Assembly (NCBI GenBank): GCA_905331475.1
Contig: CAJNYU010000720.1
Span: 32,911 to 96,910, forward strand
Reading direction: 5' to 3'
Length of the DNA: 64,000 nucleotides
Source of the DNA: Rotaria socialis
Taxonomy: Eukaryota; Rotifera; Eurotatoria; Philodinida; Philodinidae
Positions within the stretch are counted from its first letter, which is position 1. Each line of letters begins with the position of its first letter. This document shows positions 36,861 through 48,700 of the stretch, one piece after another. A program made the translations under genes and the position numbers. The notes beneath the pieces were generated by a model, which saw only the letters and a list, made by a program, of their open reading frames with translations, searched no databases and was not told the origin of the DNA.

Positions 36861-37067
36861 TTATCTCTCTATTGGTCTAATATTACTTAACCATAATTGA
36901 ACTTTTTCTACAACATGTCTTTTATCAGATGAATTTAAATGAATAGGATTTATCTGCAAATGAGCTTGTTCTTCTTTTGTATCTGTAAGATTAATTTCAT
37001 TTTGTAGATGTGCTCGTTTAAGAGAAAATTCTGCTTGATCATTGTGTAACGACCGATTTCGTTTCAT
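36861..37067 (-). CDS. Hypothetical 68-residue protein
   Basis: A single-exon frame starting MKRNRSLHNDQAEFSLKRA and ending KVQLWLSNIRPIER. Composition is charged and helical rather than the Ile/Phe/Tyr mix of chance frames here, which is the only support. There is no signal peptide, membrane segment or known motif. It could be the last exon of a longer gene whose upstream exons I could not find to the right. Confidence 0.35.
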   Translation of the reverse strand: MKRNRSLHNDQAEFSLKRAHLQNEINLTDTKEEQAHLQINPIHLNSSDKRHVVEKVQLWLSNIRPIER

Positions 37068-38260
37068 TCATAACAAGAAAAAAAACAGTTATTTCGAAAT
37101 AGATATTGCGCCAAAGGTACAGCTGAGTAAAATTTCATCTTTGATTTTATAAAAAAAGAAAAAAAACTATTACCATTCGTATAGAAAATTGACTATTCAG
37201 TTGCATTCTTCCTCTTATCATTTACATATGTTTTTGAAATATAAATCAATGGTTGCAATTTTTGGTTTATTATCGATGCCTCAACTTGATTAGATTCATC
37301 AAATGATTTATATTTGGCTCTTCTTTTTTTTTAAACAAAACATAAGCTCCGAGAGCGTCTCCTCGATTTGGTATTCTTTTAAGTGATATTTTTAATATTG
37401 ATGTTAAAAACAATTCATAAACACGTTATCTTCATTGCGGTCTGTGATCAATATTTTAGAGAGATATTTGCATTATAAGCATTCAATAGGAATATTTGAA
37501 ATTATTGTTTTTGTAAGTATTTAACTTTCAACACTAAAATTGAGTTCACGTCTTATTTTGTAAACAACTTTTTTCTACACGACTTCAAGTATTTTGCAAG
37601 CGTCGCGAGTTCTTTTGTTGTATCAACTGACTATTTCTATTACAAAATAAATATGCACAGTTTGATTACCAATTTCGCTGAATGTAGATAAAACAAAGAA
37701 TCTTAAAACAAAGTATATATTTGTCTCATGAATATTAGATCGAGTTTCAATCAACACCATGCTAGTATTCATGTCAAAATCATAAAAGTATTACACAGAT
37801 GACATGTAGAATTTAAAAGGTTTGATACGCATAGATCTCCGGAGTATGAAACTATGTACATTATTTTCGACTCTAAATTCCAGGATATTCTATATTATAT
37901 CATGAAATCTATTTATAGATAATGATGCGATTCAATAAAACGGTTATCACTCTGAATACTCGAAATCCATCAATACAAACAATATTTTACTTTTCTAGTT
38001 GTCGCAAGGCTCATTTTATGAACTACATGCGAATGAAAATAGCTAGAATCAATCTGAGTAGGTCTCTTGTAAGTTTTCATGATCCACTCGCAAAAGTATT
38101 CATGGCATGTGCACACATGAAGTTGATTCAAGAATGTAAAAAATGAAAAATCTGTAAATCATAACAAAAGTATTATTTTTGTCTAAATAATTTATTATTT
38201 GAATAAATAAGTAAATTGAGTCTTCCTAATATTTTAACACGTTAATTTTTTTCTAAAAAT
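37068..38260. other. No supported gene
   Basis: AT-rich. A 74-codon frame at 37922-38146 (+) has a plausible length but no features. AATAAA/TTTATT signals at 38180-38215 can serve the gene on the minus strand that ends at 38261. Confidence 0.4.
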
Positions 38261-38684
38261 TTACATAATTTGACGTAAACGATCAAAATCTGATTGACTA
38301 GTTCGAATTACATCAATGTGAGAATTCAACAACGTTTCAAAGCAAGAATTTTCATGTTGCTTTTCATTATGATGAGTTGTATAATAATGAAAATAGTGTA
38401 AAAGAAGAAGATCCTATAATTTACAAAAAATGAATTCAACATATAACAAATATAACTAGAATAAAAACCTGATTAATCTGTTGATTAATATTCGAATTAC
38501 GTTTCAAAATTTGAATTAAATCATTCTGAAATGTATTCCACGATGATAAATGTGAAAGAGATAATATTCGATAAGGAAATACAGGATTCACTATGCTATT
38601 CTCAATAACATTTCGAAGACTTGATGCAACTAATGATGAAAAATTATTTTCATCGAAAAAAATTTCTTCGTCAGAATTTAACAT
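38261..38684 (-). CDS. Two-exon 122-residue protein, function unknown
   Basis: Exons 38469-38684 and 38261-38413 join in phase across a 55-nt intron, the size typical for this genome. The protein begins MLNSDEEIFFDENNFSSL, has a probably helical centre (SSWNTFQNDLIQILKRN, DLLLLHYFHYY) and ends with SQSDFDRLRQIM. No signal peptide or membrane helix. The acidic N-terminus and heptad-like leucines suggest a small subunit of a larger complex, but I do not recognise the family. Clean splice sites and codon use make it very probably real. Confidence 0.65.
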
Positions 38685-39130
38685 TTTAAATAGTGTGGTA
38701 TTGAAGATCAGTTATTAAGATCGATTTCTTATCAAGAGGTCGCTATCGAATATATGTATTCGATTAGCTATTTAGATGACCAAAGAATACTATGAAATTA
38801 TAGTGTTGTGTCGCCTTTCATGTAGTACACACTAGTCAGGTCTAACTAGTATTTATTTCCTTTCTTTCTTTCTTATTCATTTTACACTATAATTTAATAA
38901 CATTGGGTTAGATATTAATTCATCAAAAATCAAATTTTGAATTCGTATACATAGATCGAGATACTTTCTTCGTAAATATTCTGCTAATATAACCGTAGTA
39001 TTATGTTTTTACTTTCAAAAGTACAACAAATTTATGTCCTTTCTGTGATGGATTCATCTATTATACACTCATCCCTGGGAGCAGTGCCTCTCGTTATCAT
39101 TATTCTCTTTCTCTCTCTTTCGCGTACACA

Positions 39131-39165
39131 TATAAATACCCTTGTTCAACTGTTGTTCATCAGTC
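39131..39165 (+). promoter_or_regulatory. Candidate core promoter (TATAAATA plus TCAGTC initiator)
   Basis: TATAAATA at 39131-39138 is followed by TCAGTC with its A at 39162, about 31 nt downstream, the ideal spacing for a TATA box and initiator. It is preceded by a CTCTTTCTCTCTCTTTCGCG pyrimidine tract. No recognisable protein gene follows on the plus strand before 48,046; the nearest open frame is 62 codons at 39333-39521. It may drive a noncoding RNA or a short peptide. Confidence 0.4.
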
Positions 39166-41038
39166 ATTCTTGACTCAATCTTCTTCTCCTATCCGTTTCC
39201 TCCCTTTTTCGTTGTAATCCCTCCATAATATATGAAAGAATAAACTACAAGTAACTCAAAACCGTTACACTTTCATCATAAAACTACCTTTGGAAATTTT
39301 GTAAAGTGATATTTTAGTAGCTTCTCATTTTTATGATTGTACGTGCCGTCTTAGATAAAAGTCGGTGTGTATTATTGCGAAAGATGTATTTATTTTCGTA
39401 TTGTGAGAACTATATGAACAGTTTTTGTTTACATAATAATATCATTTCATCAATTATAACACTCCAAACCATCTATATAGACAACCAAAATGACATGAAA
39501 GTGCCTATCATATTTGTATAGAATAAAGGGTTCATTTAATACATTTGATTACATATAATCAATGTGAATTTCTAAATCGAAATTGATCATCTCTTCAGCC
39601 TTTACTATAAAGAAAAGATGCTCGATTGAATTGCTTTCACTGTTCTTCAGATGCGTTAACGTTCTATGCAGATATTGTCTGCTTCTTCTAAAATCTGGAT
39701 TATTACTAATGATCTATTTTTCTTTCTTTGACTAATCGGTCATTTTGTATCTGTTTCGTTGCCTTTGGTCAACAGTAATTGTCTAATTGCTAGATTTTGG
39801 TCTGGCATTGATACTCGCTATATACTCAATGATACAGGAAACAAATTCTAAGATTAAATTTACGACAATATCGTTCTTTCAAAGTTTTTATTATCAACAT
39901 TTTGAATTATTTAGTAATATTCTCTCACTGTTTCATTCTATTTTTTTTAATGTATGATATCTGTTTAAAAATCTTGAATGAACTTTTAATGAGCTGACTA
40001 TCTCACTTATGAGAGATAGCAAATTAGACAAAAAGTGCTTTTTCCATGAAAATAGGCCCATAAAAACTAATTGATATTTGCATATCGATAAAAATAAAGT
40101 TAATTTACATATGTGTCTTTCTTTATAATTGAATGGAAAAATGATTGACGTGATTATGGTTTTCAATTCATAAAATAGAAATCGATTGAGACAGACTAAT
40201 CGAACTCTATTATATTCATCATACTACTACAAAAAGATGCAAGTTATTGTCAATATAAAACTAGTAAAAAGGCTGGCCACATATTTCTCAATGTACGAAG
40301 AAAATTTCGAATAATTAAATTCAATTTGCTTGGATTATTTTTTTGAAATTGAAAACAAGCATAGCTCACCGATTCACTATACTCAATATCTTCTGTCTAT
40401 AATTAGGCTTTGTATAGTTCATGGACTTGTACAGCTCAAAAGAAAACCATGATGTCTTTTGAATAGAACTTTTAAAAATAAAAATGCAATGTTCTCTTAT
40501 TGAAAACCATCGTAGTTTTTTTTTTTAATGATCTCGAACTGCACAAGAGAATCGATCAAAAAAAAACTAGATATTTCTCTTGCTAAAATAAGATACGTTT
40601 CAAATTTGCTTCAAAATAAATATTTCGACAATATAGATTCTTGTCGGTGTATTTTATTCAAAATTAAGAGTATTGCCTTTTTTTTAATAGCATTGAAATA
40701 ATGGGTTTTCATATCCAAAAGCAAACAATCGTTAAATTCAGTAAATTTACTACACATACACCTCTTTGTATCTATATATTAATAGTTTTTAACTACTAAA
40801 TGACAATATGTTTCCTTTAGTTTATTTACGCTTTAAAAGTCTCTTGGTATTTTAGAAAACATTCAATAAACATTTCTCGTTTTTAATAATTAATTATTTT
40901 TCAAGTATACAAATCAATGATTGGACTTGACAGAATAGTGATTCTTTATAGACCATGAATTTCTGCATGATTGAACAGAGATCTGATTTTATTCTTCAAT
41001 GCGCGGAGGAGTGATAGACAAAAAAATGACAACGGCAA

Positions 41039-41062
41039 TAGAGAGAGAGAGAGAGAGAGAGA
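41039..41062. repeat. (GA)n microsatellite
   Basis: Eleven or so GA dinucleotides in a row, continuing into GAAAGAGATA. Confidence 0.9.
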
Positions 41063-41846
41063 AAGAGATATAGAAGAAGAAACAACTGCGACAAAAAACG
41101 AAAACGAAGCAGTCACACACTATTTGCAGACAATTCAATTTTTTTTAAGCAAAGAGTAAAGAATAGTGAGATAAACCGGTTGAGAAAAACAAAATCAAAA
41201 TAATCGAATAACCATCATGATCAGTGCAAAACAAAAACAAAAACAAAATTACATGATAGAAAAAGAAAAAAAAACAGTACTTGTCTTGCCTATAAACTTA
41301 TTTATTTTTCTCTAACCATAAACTCTACCTTTGCTAATCTATGTTTTCTAATCATACACAGTATCACATCGGTAGAGATAGACAAAAAACTAACGCGAAA
41401 ATATCGTTCGTTCGTTCTCTTTGCTGTTTTTTTTCTTATATTCAAAAAGAAAAGAGGGATATCCAAGAAATAAACAAAAAAAAATCCGAAATAAACAAAC
41501 AACAAGAATATGCATGCCGACAAAAAGATGTTTGTGTAGAAAACAATTAGATAAAAAATAATATGTAATAATCAAGCATATGTTTGTATGTATGTGTGTA
41601 TGTTGTTAATCAAGGAAGACAGGAATGTCGAAAAAAAAGCATTTGAAGCCGGACGAATTTCGATGATCTTTTTTCAAACAGGGCTTTGCACTGTAATCAG
41701 ATGATAATACATATGAAAATGGTAGGATGAGAATAGTAGGCATGCAAAAACAAAAACACAATATACAGTCGACTTTATTGATGTCTAATATATAAAAGAA
41801 ACATAAATCAATTTATATGATAAATGCCAAATTTTATTGTACCGAT

Positions 41847-42721
41847 TTAATGACCATGAAATCCATTAGCATAGGGTGTTGTTAATAGTGACGTCTTAAT
41901 ATCAATAGGTTATGTTAGTTTTCTTTTCTTTTAAATAGAAAATAGTTCAACATACAGCAATAGGTAAACCAGGTGATGGGCTTGTTGACTGTAAATATTG
42001 TGCAGCAAGTGGGTCGGCTTGAAAAAAATCGATTCCATTACCACCTTAACATAGATTTAATTTATTTGATTAATAAAAGAATTCCAAATTAAAGAAAAAA
42101 AAAGAAATCTTACTTCGTTGCAATAATGAATCTCGACCGAGTTGACCAATACCAGTATGCATTCCTTGTGGTGTCATAGGATATTCAAAGTAACGTTGTT
42201 CACCACCTGGCGTTAATGTTGGTGTTTGAAGACCAACAGTAGCGGGTATATAACTGATCTGTGCTGATTGTAAACCTAATAGAATAAAAAGGCAAAACAA
42301 AATATCAATAAAATTTGCTTTTATACTTTTTTGTTTTAATAAATTCTATAAAATATTAACAGAAAGAGAAAAGCTTCTGTCGATATAACTAATTTCATAA
42401 TCTTCAAAAGGGTCAAAGGAAAAGAAGTTGATATATACACAAGTCAAACAAAAATACCAGTAGAATATACTTATGTATTTTCAAACTGAATTACTGCTGA
42501 ATTTTGGATCGGTGTTTTACAGATTGATTATTATTCGACTAATGAAATAATCAAATTGTGTATGAATAATATATTCTAAAACAAGCTCTATGCGTCATTT
42601 TTTTTTCTATAGCACACTCTCACCATAAGTAGAGGACATTCCGTCTACAAAACAAAATAAAATAAAATAAAAATAGTGCGTACATAAGAAAAAAACAAAC
42701 ATAAGTATATATACATATATA

Positions 42722-42758
<37 letters not shown>

Positions 42759-45700
42759 GAGATATTTTTCTTCAAGAGAACAATAAAACGTGTACCTAAC
42801 ATATCACGAACTACGATACTAGATATATATATATATAATCTTGTTTAATTTTCTATCCTATCTTCTAGACGCTCGTAATCTACTAATAGAAAAAAACACA
42901 TACGGATCGTGAATTTTTTTTCATGATGTAGCTGAAAATATTGGATTTTGCTTTTTTCGTAAAAAAATTAATGAAACATACCAGGCGAAAATGGATAGAT
43001 TGGTGCTGCATATGTTGCTGGAATACTTCGATTTAAACCATATACATAAGCACCTATAATGAATAGTTATTATTTCAAAAAAAGAATAGAATGAAAATAG
43101 TTGAAAAATATTTACTGAGTATATCACCATAGGCACCACGTTGTAATGCTGCTTTTCCTTTAGCCATCTGTTGAGCATACATGACTTCTTTTGGTTGGGC
43201 CTTTTTGCATTCAACCTTTATTAAATTATTTGAATCGATATTGATTTAATTCAATTAAATATTTACCATTTTATTGTTGATCTCATGAAAATGAATGGCA
43301 CATACTTTATCAACAACATCCTCAGATTCCCAAGTGACAAAACCAAAACCTAATTAGGATAAGAAAATTTTTTTAAAATGTGTATATATTTTTTCATTAT
43401 ATCACAAAATAATTATATACACATACCTCGATGACGTGCTGTTTGTTTATCAATCATTAACATTGCATCTTCTACTTTTCCATATTGTTCAAAATATTTT
43501 TTAACATCTTCAACAGTTGTATTAGCTGATAATCCTCCAACAAAGATCTTCTTTGTTCGTGTCACCATCTTAAGAAGAATATATATATATATATATATAT
43601 ATATGTAATGGTAAGATGAAGACGAAGAAAAAAAAATAAGAATTGATGATTACTCCTATTCGCACACACACACGCACGCGCATACGTTATTTATTTGCGG
43701 ATTTATGAATATCATCTATAAGTGTCTCTTTATCATCATTGTCTGGTTCCGATTTTTTTGCACATTCCCATGAGTACATTACTTAACTTAGACGTATATG
43801 TACACAAGGTATCTCAAGAGACTACTCGTTCGCAATATTCATTTGCCAAAAATCAATCTGTTGCATTCTCGACCTAATGAACCTTGCCATTCTCATCAAC
43901 GATAATGATTATGATCAATATATATATATATATATAAAGCTGAAAGAAAGAGAACTACTCAACTCGAATGGTATTGTTGAAGCACTAGTGTGCGGTACGA
44001 CGGAACAAGTGAAGAGAAAATTCTTCGATTAGTTCTTCGGGGCATTATCATTTTCTGTTTAATTAGGGAGGAGAAATGGCAACCAATGCATCTAAATCTC
44101 TCTCACTGTTACCGATCAATTGGCAATAACGGCGAATAGCCTCTTTTTCTCTCTTATTCTCACATACAGACATACACACTTATACTCGTACTCATTTGAT
44201 TATACGATCGAAGTCTTTTTCTTTTCCATTCTCATTTTATATTCAAATTAAACTCGCTAGTGATGACCTTTGTGACGTAAATCCAAGTAAGAAAAAAACG
44301 CTCGACGAGATGACTTTCCATCCACCGCCAACTGAGCTCAATCCACATAAACAAAGATGATCATGGATTAAAGTAAGAGACAAAAAAAGAAAAAGGTTCA
44401 ATATTGTGTTTGTACATGATACGTACAATCACATGAAGGTTAGTCAAATAGACATGTGATGAATCTATGTATACAGACACATGCGTAAAGATAAAAGTCG
44501 TTTGTATCGATTCGTAAATACCAAAGAATAAACAAACGCAAAAGAGAAGAAGAAAAAAGGAAATCATTTTCTTGATTCAAAACTTACATCGTTTGATGAT
44601 GAACTCTTGTTTAAAGCAGTCGAATTAGGAATATTATTAGTAAAGAAATTATTATTAGTATTTGTCGTATTATTCATAGTAGCAGCAGCAACTGCTGCCA
44701 TTGCTTGTTGTTGTTGAACAATATCATTAGGATCCAAAAATATATACGTAGCCATCATCGAACGGTAATCAATTATTGTATATGAATCTAAGTGTATATT
44801 GCATGTACACTGTACGTTTCGCTATATGTGTACATTCGTGCGAAAGAATGAGCGGGTTGGATGGAGAAGAACGAAATCTATCTTCTTTCTCTCCCTCTCT
44901 CTCTCTCTCTCCCTTTCTTTTTTCTTCTTGTTTTTTTTTCTTGCGAGCGGAGAAGAGTGAGAGAGAAAGAATTTGAAATTCTCTCTCGTATATACGCACA
45001 CACTACTTGTTGCTCTCTTGCCTATATACTTGCTATCGACAGCACATCACCCTATGAAATTTCAGAATTGTAGAGTCAAACGAGCCTAGAAGACGACGGC
45101 AACGACAATAGAGAGAAAAAAAAACGAGAACGGAGAAAGAAAGACCCACAAGATGGACAATGATCATGTTAATGGTGTTGCTAGTGACTAAGACAACGAA
45201 TAGTGACGCTCGTCTAACTGAACTGAGCTGAACAAGAGAATGATGGATGGTTGGAGGCCTTTACAGGTCAGGGAAACAAAAGAACGCCGCTTATGAGAAA
45301 GAGTTCGTGGTCAAAAATGTAAATTACACTTTTACATCTCTTTCTTTCTTTCTTAGGACGTATTGAAAAAAATACCGTTCAATGGACGACCGCTGCCCAC
45401 TGTGACGGTTAAAGGTTATCACATGAATTAAATTCTTTCAATAGAAAGAAGAAAAAATTCTTTTTTTTTATTAATGTAAGATAATCATACGATCACCTGC
45501 TATTCATATTTATAACAAGAATAAAAAAAAAAGTTATCTACGCTGCTGTTACATTTTCTATTCCGTTATATGATTGCTGTAATTTGTTGATAGAATGTAA
45601 AAGAATGTATTGTTGTGCTGATGCAATCAATCCTTCAATTAAATCGGTCTCATTTTCTTTCTCTCTTTCTCTTCTCCCTGTTTTACCATTACATATACCA

Positions 45701-48700
45701 CCGACCGGTTTTTTCTCTTTTCTGCTATTACTGTCGACGGTGTGGAAAGAAATCGAACATCAACAAAAAAGATTGAGTAGTCTTAATGATAAGGATAATC
45801 ATCATTCAATATGACTAGTAGTATTATGTAAAACCTTTTAATACAGAAAGAATTATGCATACCTTTGCTTTACTAAGAAGATCTTGAGCAGCTATACTGT
45901 CGAGTAAAACAACTGCATGACTGTTTCCGTTGCTCATTGTATCAAATGATATGTGAAAAGAAGATTTGTCAGATTGAAAGAATAGTGTTAAATGTAAGAA
46001 AGCAAAATAAATCAAGCGGATTTCGTCACTTGAGAATAGATAGTTAGATCTTGACTGTATCTTTGTTAGCCATCAATTCTTTCTATCTCGTTGTCATCAA
46101 TAAAGAATAATCATGAGTAGAACGAAGTGAATGCCGTTTTTTCTTCTTCTCGTTCTCGCTCTTTCTTTTTTTTTTGATTATATTTAAAGATCCTTTTTTT
46201 TCCTTTCTAGATGTATTACAACGGAAAATGATGATGATGATGATGAAGACGGCTATGTTTGTTTTCTCTGTTTTCCGTATTCCCTTAATTTTTCTCCACG
46301 TTCCGTTTTTTTTGACTGACTCAGTCTCTCGCTCTGTTCGCTGTTTCCCCTCATCTCTCGACTCAAACAGAGTCGAATGTTCTTTAGTCATCTTGTGAGC
46401 ATCCGAGAAAGAGAGCAAGAGACCGGATGCACATGCACGCTCTCGCAAATGATCCGTTATTGGTGTCGCTTTTTTAGTGGCCTATAGGATCAATTCCGAT
46501 GAATAGTAGTGTTGCTTTTTCTTTCTCGTCCAACTACAAGACTAACATGTAACGAGTATAAAACTGTCATCATTTGCGCGCACATACAAAGACTTCATAC
46601 AGAAAAAGGAAAAAAAAAAGAAAAGAAAAGAAACTTCAATGATCAGTAAATGATCACCACTTACTTTAGGATGTTTTTGACGAGGATAGGCCGGCTTGGG
46701 ATCGATCTAAATATGAAATAAAACTTAAATCATATGACATTAATACAATATGTCAAATAGATAATAAAAAAGCTAGTTTTTTTCTTTTTCTCTTTCTTTT
46801 CTCTTTCTCTTTATTTTTAATCCTTCTAAAGGTGTAGCAAAATTGGAATTTTTCTTCTTTAAAGTTAACCAAATGGAAACATCAAGATAAAATAAACATA
46901 TATTTATTTATTTATTTTTATCTCTTTCTTTATGACACAGATGACTGATCAACTGATTATTGTTGTGTGTATGTGTGCGTGTTTTGATGATATCACGTGC
47001 ACAAGATAACACCCATTCGAAGAGTTCATACGTGTGAAAAAATACACGTTCAAGAATAGCCTGAGGGGAAGGCAAAAAGAAAATGTTTTCAATAATAATA
47101 ATAATTAAGAACTAGAAAAATGTCTATTCGTTTGTTTACTTTATATAAATACTTATAATAATTATTATGATTATTATTTAATGATTGTTTGTAAAAGTTA
47201 GACGTAAAGAAGAAACGAGACTTATCTACAAATAAATTTATTGATTGCTAATTTTTTGTTTTATAAAATCTATTAAGCAATGGTTGATACTATTGATTAG
47301 ATTCAAATATCTGCTCAATGGACATGACAAAATAAAGCGAAGTAAAATATGAATATACGTATAACAGATCACGTCTTCTATATAACTAATGAATATGATG
47401 TGTTTTGTTTTTCATCGTTTGGATTATCTGTTTTCCGTTATTTGGCTTATTGCTATAGGCCCAAAAGTTATAGATTCTTTATTTTTTGTTATACCGAATC
47501 CATTTCATAGAAATGGTCACAATCTATGTGATGTGTTATCATCTCGCTCAAATAAATATAAATATATATATGTGTGTATGTCAATTATTGGCTCTTTTAT
47601 TGCATTGACTTAGGATTAGTCGCACATAAGACTAAAGGATGCCGTCATTTGCCTCAAGTTTTCGGTAAATGTTAGTTTTTCTCTTTGTATTTAAACATCA
47701 ACATCTATACACAAGAAAATATTTCTTTAAGTGTTTGGCTGAAATAAATGTAAGTACTAAGATGCCAAATTTTCAAATTATAACAAACATGATGTTAGAG
47801 GGAAGAAAATTAAAAGTACTTTTAAAAACACTACTGATGAGCTGTAATGAGCTGATAGCAATAAAATAGCTGCATTGATTAATTATTTCTATATTTATTC
47901 TTAGTAAATAAAATAAAATTCTCTGTGAGATAAATATCACGAACTTTGCTTTTACTTTCATGTATTTAATTAAACAGTCTCATTTAGCTTTATAAGAAAT
48001 CAAAGGGCAAACTTAGCGAGTATTATTAATTTCTATTATTATCACATGTCAAGACGATCTGTAAATCTTTGTCAAGATGAAATTTCCATTCGTAATGATA
48101 ATATTCGTTTTGCATTTATGTTTATTCTATTTACATTACTTTCATCTTTAACAACAACGGTTCTACTTATTTTTGCTCATAATTCTTATCATGTGAAATC
48201 TCACATATCTCAACATCGTTTTATACATTATATCATACTTGCTACAATTAGTCTTTTTTTATTTGTTATATTCTTTATTGGTTCACTTGTTTATACAAGC
48301 AGATCTATACGACATGTATCTGTTAAATTATCATCAAATTTCTCAATGCCTTTAACATCTACACTATCGAAATCTTCATTTTCCAATGAAACTAATGATC
48401 CAACAATAATTAAGACAAAAAACATATTCTACGATTATTATCAGACTGATGTATAAGAAGAAAAATGTTTCATACCTGTTTTTCATCCAACATATGAACT
48501 TCTTTTGCGAGAACATTATCGACCGAGTTCGGCTCTTTAAATGTAATAAAACCGAAACCTCTAAAAGTAGAATTCAAATAAATGTAATTTTTGTCGTTTA
48601 TTTACCTTGATCGTTTTGTAATCGCATCTTTCATAATCATACATTCTAATACTTCGCCGAATTGAGTAAAATAATTTTTCAAATTTTCTAAAAATACAAA

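Larger units (their letters stand above)
38685..41846. other. Intergenic region with an orphan core promoter
   Basis: More than 3 kb without an exon chain on either strand. It contains the TATA/Inr pair at 39131-39165, a (GA)n microsatellite at 41039-41062, and many A/T runs. Frames of 60-77 codons here have no support. Confidence 0.45.
43569..46664 (-). other. 3.1-kb musashi intron with pyrimidine and AT tracts
   Basis: Joins HPK to MVTRTKK. It is full of CT-rich runs (for example CTCCCTCTCTCTCTCTCTCC near 44890), CA and TA microsatellites, and the two candidate first exons. Several 60-121-codon frames (e.g. 46083-46448 minus) are low-complexity Lys/Glu/Arg or Ser/Phe and come from these tracts. 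Confidence 0.6.

Noticed and set aside
46083-46448. 121-codon frame on the minus strand
   Set aside because: Low-complexity Lys/Glu/Arg from purine runs inside a musashi intron; no motif.
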